A DNA stretch of 11,006 nucleotides from Alphaproteobacteria bacterium (lineage in GTDB: Bacteria; Pseudomonadota; Alphaproteobacteria; Sphingomonadales; Emcibacteraceae). How positions within the stretch are numbered: position 1 is the stretch's first letter; each line of letters starts with the position of its first letter. Below the pieces are notes generated by a model, which did no database searches, had not been told where the DNA came from, and saw nothing but the letters and a program-made list of their open reading frames with translations. Location of the stretch: NCBI GenBank assembly GCA_030432815.1, contig JAUILB010000073.1:1-11006 (forward strand), written 5' to 3'. The translations under genes were made by a program, and so were the position numbers. This document shows positions 7,850 through 11,006 of the stretch, piece by piece.

Positions 7850-8641
7850 ATGCCCCCGGAACGTCACTTTATTCTAACCCACGGTAGAAGCGGGAGTAAT
7901 TTTCTCGTAAACAGCATAAACATGCACCCTGATCTAACAAATTATGGAGAAGTGCTTGGTGAATGGACAGTTCCTTATAAACTATACCGGATAATGAACG
8001 TATTTAATGTCGCGCCTGATAAATATCTGGACAAATTATATTCAAATGCACCGCTTTTTTATAGTGCACAAGTTGCCTCGGCAATAAGTCATATTGCCAA
8101 AGGAAAACCAGTTAACTTTAAGCGAAAAAGCAGGTTGAAAAGCATAGGTTTAAAGGATTTTGCCTTTCTTCTTGAGAAATGGCAATTATTAAACTATCTG
8201 GAAAATCGGTCGGATATAAAAATTATACATTTAGTCAGGAAAAATCATCTGAAGCGATATGTATCGCTTTTGAATATGCGTAATACAGGCATTGTTAAAA
8301 GTGAAGAGAATAAGAAGAACAACCAGGTCACTTTGGATATTAAGGATACAATTAAAAATCTTGAAATTTTTGAAAAAGAGTTAATGACAGGTAATTCCAT
8401 AATTGAAAAACTGGAACCGCATAGGGTGCTTAATATTGATTATGACAAATATTTTGAAAATTCGCAGAGCATAATTGGAACCAACAATAAGGTATTTCGT
8501 TTTTTAGGCGTAACCGAGCTTGATATTTCATCCAGCCAACAGAAAATCATGAGTGATAAACTGGAAGATTGTATTAAAAATTATCCTGAGCTATACGAAG
8601 CCTTAAAAGGAACCCGTTTTGAAAATCTTATGACTGACTGA
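7850..8641 (+). CDS. Small sulfotransferase-like protein (PAPS-dependent family)
   Basis: The 263-residue protein has the two signature sites of PAPS sulfotransferases. HFILTHGRSGSNFLVNSI near the N-terminus is a 5'-phosphosulfate-binding loop. IIHLVRKNHLKRYVSLLNMRNTG is the 3'-phosphate site, with the expected Arg and Ser. Such enzymes transfer sulfate from PAPS to a hydroxyl or amine of a glycan, lipid or small molecule; the acceptor here is unknown. No signal peptide is seen, so cytoplasmic. I chose ATG 7850 because the domain begins immediately after it. A TTG at 7817 would add 11 residues and overlap the previous gene, and neither start has a clear ribosome-binding site. The gene looks more AT-rich than the amidohydrolase before it, which could reflect separate origin. 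It follows the amidohydrolase by seven bases. Confidence 0.75.
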   Translation: MPPERHFILTHGRSGSNFLVNSINMHPDLTNYGEVLGEWTVPYKLYRIMNVFNVAPDKYLDKLYSNAPLFYSAQVASAISHIAKGKPVNFKRKSRLKSIGLKDFAFLLEKWQLLNYLENRSDIKIIHLVRKNHLKRYVSLLNMRNTGIVKSEENKKNNQVTLDIKDTIKNLEIFEKELMTGNSIIEKLEPHRVLNIDYDKYFENSQSIIGTNNKVFRFLGVTELDISSSQQKIMSDKLEDCIKNYPELYEALKGTRFENLMTD

Positions 8642-8660
8642 CTTTAAAGAACGCCCCGGA

Positions 8661-8679
8661 TTTACCAAATATTAACCAT
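8661..8679 (+). promoter_or_regulatory. CtrA-like motif upstream of the AGDEF cyclase
   Basis: TTTA (8661-8664), seven bases, then TTAACCAT (8672-8679). This matches the alphaproteobacterial CtrA consensus TTAA-N7-TTAA with one mismatch in the left half. The right half is the exact extended half-site TTAACCAT. It lies about 120 bases upstream of the predicted sigma-54 start of the downstream cyclase gene. Short AT-rich motifs occur by chance in such DNA, so this is only suggestive. Confidence 0.3.
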
Positions 8680-8692
8680 AAAAGAGGCGCAT

Positions 8693-8719
8693 TTACCCAG
8701 TCTGGCAAGGTAAGTTTTT
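8693..8719 (+). terminator. Weak terminator-like hairpin after the sulfotransferase gene
   Basis: TTACC (8693-8697) pairs with GGTAA (8709-8713) around an 11-base loop, followed by G and five T's (8715-8719). The five-base-pair stem is short, so this is a poor intrinsic terminator. It is, however, the only candidate between the sulfotransferase stop and the next promoter. Confidence 0.25.
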
Positions 8720-8771
8720 CCCATTAATTCCGCATATTGTAAATTTATCTTATTTTTCAAATACTTATAAA

Positions 8772-8788
8772 TTGGCATAAGCTTTGCT
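8772..8788 (+). promoter_or_regulatory. Sigma-54 (RpoN) -24/-12 promoter of the AGDEF cyclase gene
   Basis: TTGGCAT (8772-8778) and TTTGCT (8783-8788) reproduce the RpoN consensus TGGCAY-N5-TTGCW. The invariant GG is at 8774-8775 and GC at 8786-8787, with the exact required spacing of ten bases between them. The predicted transcription start falls around 8799, leaving a leader of about 26 bases. That leader contains the ribosome-binding site AAGGA (8813-8817) before the ATG at 8825. No competing sigma-70 pair is convincing. Known biology: RpoN promoters need an AAA+ enhancer-binding activator, whose binding site I could not identify upstream. Confidence 0.7.
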
Positions 8789-8824
8789 AAATATTTAGTA
8801 GTTTTATTCAATAAGGAATTAAAT

Positions 8825-9535
8825 ATGAATATTTTGCAGTATAGTTCTAATTATCAAACTGAGCATACAGCCTTTAAAGTTAGTGAAAAAGCATCGGAAC
8901 TGATAAGAAAATTTCATCAGTCTGCTGATGGCTTAACGTTAAAAAACTGGAAAGTCCTTTCCGAAATTCTGGATTATGCCGCAGCGGCTGAACAAACAAT
9001 TGCTGAACAAAAAAAATATATTTCAAACCTGGAAGAAATGGCAACAACTGACATGCTAACCGGTCTCTTAAATCGCCAGGGTATTGAACATGAAATAACC
9101 CATGCCATTGCCCGGGCAAAAAGATTTAATGAACAAAGCCTTTTTGCATTTATCGATCTGGATTGCTTCAAATTTATAAACGATACCTATGGCCACAATG
9201 CTGGAGATCTTATCCTGCAGCAGGTAGGTAACATTTTGAAATCATCCATTCGCGCAACTGATGAAGCCGCAAGACTGGCGGGCGATGAATTTGGTCTTTT
9301 GCTTAATAATTGCAATATCGAAAAAGCCAAAGAAAGAGCCGGATATATCCGCCACAGTCTTCGTAAAATAGTTGTTAATTATAATGGCGAAGAAATTCAT
9401 ACTACAGCAAGTATGGGGTTCGCCGTTGTCGATCATATGAGCACAGTAAATGACATTTTCGAGCAGTCCGATAAGGCAATGTATAAAAATAAACGTGATC
9501 GCCGCAGAACCAAAAACAAATATCATTTAAGCTAA
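8825..9535 (+). CDS. Small diguanylate cyclase with AGDEF active site
   Basis: The 236-residue protein is soluble, with no signal peptide, membrane span or recognised sensory domain. Residues 1-50 are a short helical region I do not recognise. Residues about 52-72 (AAAAEQTIAEQKKYISNLEEM) look like the signalling-helix coiled coil that joins sensors to GGDEF domains. The GGDEF domain (about 73-230) has TTDMLTGLLNRQG (74-86), DLDCFKFIND (111-120), TYGHNAGD (121-128), active site AGDEF (152-156) and inhibitory RATD (143-146), five residues before it. The first glycine of GGDEF is alanine; AGDEF cyclases in other bacteria have been reported active, so it is probably functional, making cyclic-di-GMP under feedback control. 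No EAL domain follows. AAGGA (8813-8817) lies seven bases before the ATG, and a sigma-54 promoter precedes it. Confidence 0.9.
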   Translation: MNILQYSSNYQTEHTAFKVSEKASELIRKFHQSADGLTLKNWKVLSEILDYAAAAEQTIAEQKKYISNLEEMATTDMLTGLLNRQGIEHEITHAIARAKRFNEQSLFAFIDLDCFKFINDTYGHNAGDLILQQVGNILKSSIRATDEAARLAGDEFGLLLNNCNIEKAKERAGYIRHSLRKIVVNYNGEEIHTTASMGFAVVDHMSTVNDIFEQSDKAMYKNKRDRRRTKNKYHLS

Positions 9536-9608
9536 CTCAATCTTCTATACAGAAGGCTAAAAAAGTCTTATTCTTCTCACTTACTAAAACAGAATCAATG
9601 GAGAAATA

Positions 9609-10079
9609 ATGAGCAATTCAGCGAAAGAAAACCTTGAAAAAATGGGCGTCGAACTGCCAACACCCGTAGCACCCGTAGCAAACTACGTCCCCTTTACAAA
9701 TTCAGGAAACCTTTATTCCATCTCCGGACAAATACCAATGAAGGATGGCCAATTACCCTATACGGGCAAGGTCGGTGTGGATGTTTCTGAAGAAGACGGA
9801 TATCAGGCAGCCCGCCTTTGCGCGATCAATATCGTTGCACAAATGAATGTAATATGTGGTGGCGATCTTGGACGTGTAAGAAAGGTAATTAAACTTGGGG
9901 CTTTCGTGAATTGCGATAACGGGTTTGCCAATCAGCCCGAAGTGGTCAATGGAGCATCAGATTTTATGGTCGAAGTTTTTGGCGAAGCTGGCAAGCATTC
10001 CCGCTCCGCCGTTGGTACGAATGCATTACCAAGAAATGTTTCTGTCGAGATCGATTGTCTGGTCGATATTGCCGATTAA
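9609..10079 (+). CDS. RidA/YjgF/UK114 family protein
   Basis: This family includes RidA, which hydrolyses reactive enamine/imine intermediates from PLP enzymes to keto acids and ammonia. The 156-residue protein matches the longer alphaproteobacterial subfamily (family core about 130). Visible motifs are PVANYVPF (22-29), LYSISGQIPM (35-44), the RVRKVIKLGAFVN strand (89-101), and NQPEVVNGASDFMVEVFGEAGKHSRSAVGTNALPRN (108-143). R132 and E147 have the same 15-residue spacing as the catalytic R105 and E120 of E. coli RidA, so deaminase activity is plausible. This longer subgroup is not the canonical RidA, so I give no symbol. GGAG (9600-9603) lies five bases before the ATG. A nine-base tandem repeat at 9661-9678 encodes PVA twice. 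The DUF482 gene follows with no terminator, suggesting an operon. Confidence 0.88.
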   Translation: MSNSAKENLEKMGVELPTPVAPVANYVPFTNSGNLYSISGQIPMKDGQLPYTGKVGVDVSEEDGYQAARLCAINIVAQMNVICGGDLGRVRKVIKLGAFVNCDNGFANQPEVVNGASDFMVEVFGEAGKHSRSAVGTNALPRNVSVEIDCLVDIAD

Positions 10080-10115
10080 ACATTTAAAACATATGTGAAA
10101 GTCGCGGCGTGTCGA

Positions 10116-11006
10116 ATGCAAAGCCGAATAATAGAAAATATTGCCGAGGTTGCCTCCCAAGACTGGGACAAATGTGCAACTTCGGCCATATCAGGCTTAA
10201 ATCCTTTTTGTTCACACAGTTTTTTAAATGCTCTTGAAAAAAGTGGATGCGTCAATGCAAATACCGGCTGGCTGCCGCAACATGTGATTGTCGAAAGTAA
10301 CAATGAAGTCATTGGTGTTTTACCAATGTATCTTAAGAATCATTCCAAGGGTGAGTATGTGTTTGACCATGCATGGGCCAACGCATACTATCAGGCAGGA
10401 GGCGCATACTATCCGAAGTTGCAATGTTCTATTCCCTTTAGTCCTGTGACCGGGCCAAGATTACTTGCGCCCGATAATACAACCCAAACTATACTACTTG
10501 AAGAAGCGATTAAACACGCCGAAGAATGCAATGTATCGTCACTCCATTTCACTTTTGTAGAAGATGATGAACTTGATATTATGACATCCCATGGTCTTTT
10601 ACATAGGACCGACCAGCAATTTCATTGGATCAATAATGAATATAAAAATTTTGATCAGTTCCTATGGGCTCTTTCATCGAGAAAACGTAAAAATATTAAA
10701 AAAGAAAGACTGTGCCTTCAAGAAAACAATATTGAGATTGAGCAATTAAATGGCTCCGCAATTCAGGAATATCACTGGGATGCGTATTTTACATTTTACA
10801 TGGATACTGCTGACCGCAAATGGGGACGTCCCTATCTAAACCGTGATTTTTTTTCACTTTTGGGCCAAAGCATGTCTGAAAAAATTTTACTTGTCATGGC
10901 AAAGCGAAATGGAAAGTACATTGCGGGGGCGCTTAACCTGATCGGCCCTGAAACTTTATACGGGCGTTACTGGGGCGCCACAGAACACTATAGATTTTTA
11001 CATTTT
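10116..11006 (+). CDS. DUF482 / GNAT-like acyltransferase (3' end beyond window)
   Basis: The frame is open to the right edge (297 codons visible, no stop). Recognisable family segments are NPFCSHSFLNALE (29-41), GWLPQHVIVE (51-60), GEYVFDHAWANAYYQAGG (79-96), YYPKLQCSIPFSPVTGPRLL (98-117), the basic SSRKRKNIKKER (187-198) and YGRYWGA (282-288). These fit the DUF482 group (COG3146), GNAT-fold proteins related to the FemAB peptidoglycan-bridge enzymes; substrate and true reaction are not established. Family members are usually near 380-400 residues, so roughly a quarter is missing. I chose ATG 10116, which puts the family's conserved RIIENIAEV start near residue 4. GTG 10095, in the same frame, is an alternative adding seven residues; neither has a good ribosome-binding site. 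It lies in the same frame as the RidA-family gene, directly after its TAA. Confidence 0.85.
   Translation, partial: MQSRIIENIAEVASQDWDKCATSAISGLNPFCSHSFLNALEKSGCVNANTGWLPQHVIVESNNEVIGVLPMYLKNHSKGEYVFDHAWANAYYQAGGAYYPKLQCSIPFSPVTGPRLLAPDNTTQTILLEEAIKHAEECNVSSLHFTFVEDDELDIMTSHGLLHRTDQQFHWINNEYKNFDQFLWALSSRKRKNIKKERLCLQENNIEIEQLNGSAIQEYHWDAYFTFYMDTADRKWGRPYLNRDFFSLLGQSMSEKILLVMAKRNGKYIAGALNLIGPETLYGRYWGATEHYRFLHF

Noticed and set aside
9542..9555. CTTCT-ATAC-AGAAG hairpin after the AGDEF cyclase gene
   Set aside because: A five-base-pair stem low in G+C, with no T-run on either side; too weak to call a terminator.
9661..9678. Nine-base tandem repeat (CACCCGTAG twice) inside the RidA-family gene
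   Set aside because: It encodes PVA-PVA in a region where relatives also have a Pro/Ala-rich stretch of similar length, so it is a local codon-level repeat and not a repeat element.
10076..10312. A 78-codon minus-strand frame over the start of the DUF482 gene
   Set aside because: The plus-strand frame here encodes conserved DUF482 motifs; the minus-strand translation has no recognisable features.

Overview
The window is an AT-rich (well under half G+C by eye), densely packed stretch of an alphaproteobacterial chromosome. The lineage call rests on the neighbouring divK and pleD cell-cycle genes, on the topA-rnr-rpmG neighbourhood, and on two families I know mainly from Alphaproteobacteria (DUF3572, and DinB with a Cys4 zinc ribbon). 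The low G+C argues against the GC-rich Caulobacter/Rhizobium/Sphingomonas groups. Something like Kordiimonadales/Emcibacterales is possible, but this is a guess. There is no phage, insertion sequence, CRISPR array, tRNA or rRNA. No gene-free gap exceeds about 185 bases.

Region 1 (1-2675) is an information-processing block on the plus strand: the 3' end of topA, rnr (RNase R) seven bases later, then rpmG (L33), which has its own promoter. It ends at a probable bidirectional terminator whose T-run overlaps the pleD stop codon. Region 2 (2673-4445) is the minus-strand operon divK-pleD. DivK is a single-domain response regulator in the CtrA cell-cycle network, and PleD is a REC-REC-GGDEF diguanylate cyclase. 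A 183-base divergent spacer containing a perfect inverted repeat and a cluster of TTAA motifs separates it from region 3 (4629-6190). Region 3 is a tightly coupled pair, a DUF3572 protein and DNA polymerase IV (DinB), with an ATGA overlap.

Region 4 (6244-8641) is more accessory-looking: an exported amidohydrolase followed after seven bases by a small PAPS-type sulfotransferase. Region 5 (8642-9535) holds a second, small diguanylate cyclase with an AGDEF active site. Its upstream region carries a well-formed sigma-54 (-24/-12) promoter and, further up, a CtrA-like motif. Region 6 (9609-11006) is a RidA-family protein followed in the same direction by a DUF482 GNAT-like protein that runs off the window.

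Two cyclic-di-GMP synthases lie about 5 kb apart, both with an intact RxxD inhibitory site. One is controlled by phosphorylation (PleD). The other appears to be controlled through RpoN-dependent transcription. Most of the window is conserved core genome. The most distinctive observation is the sigma-54 promoter in front of the AGDEF cyclase.
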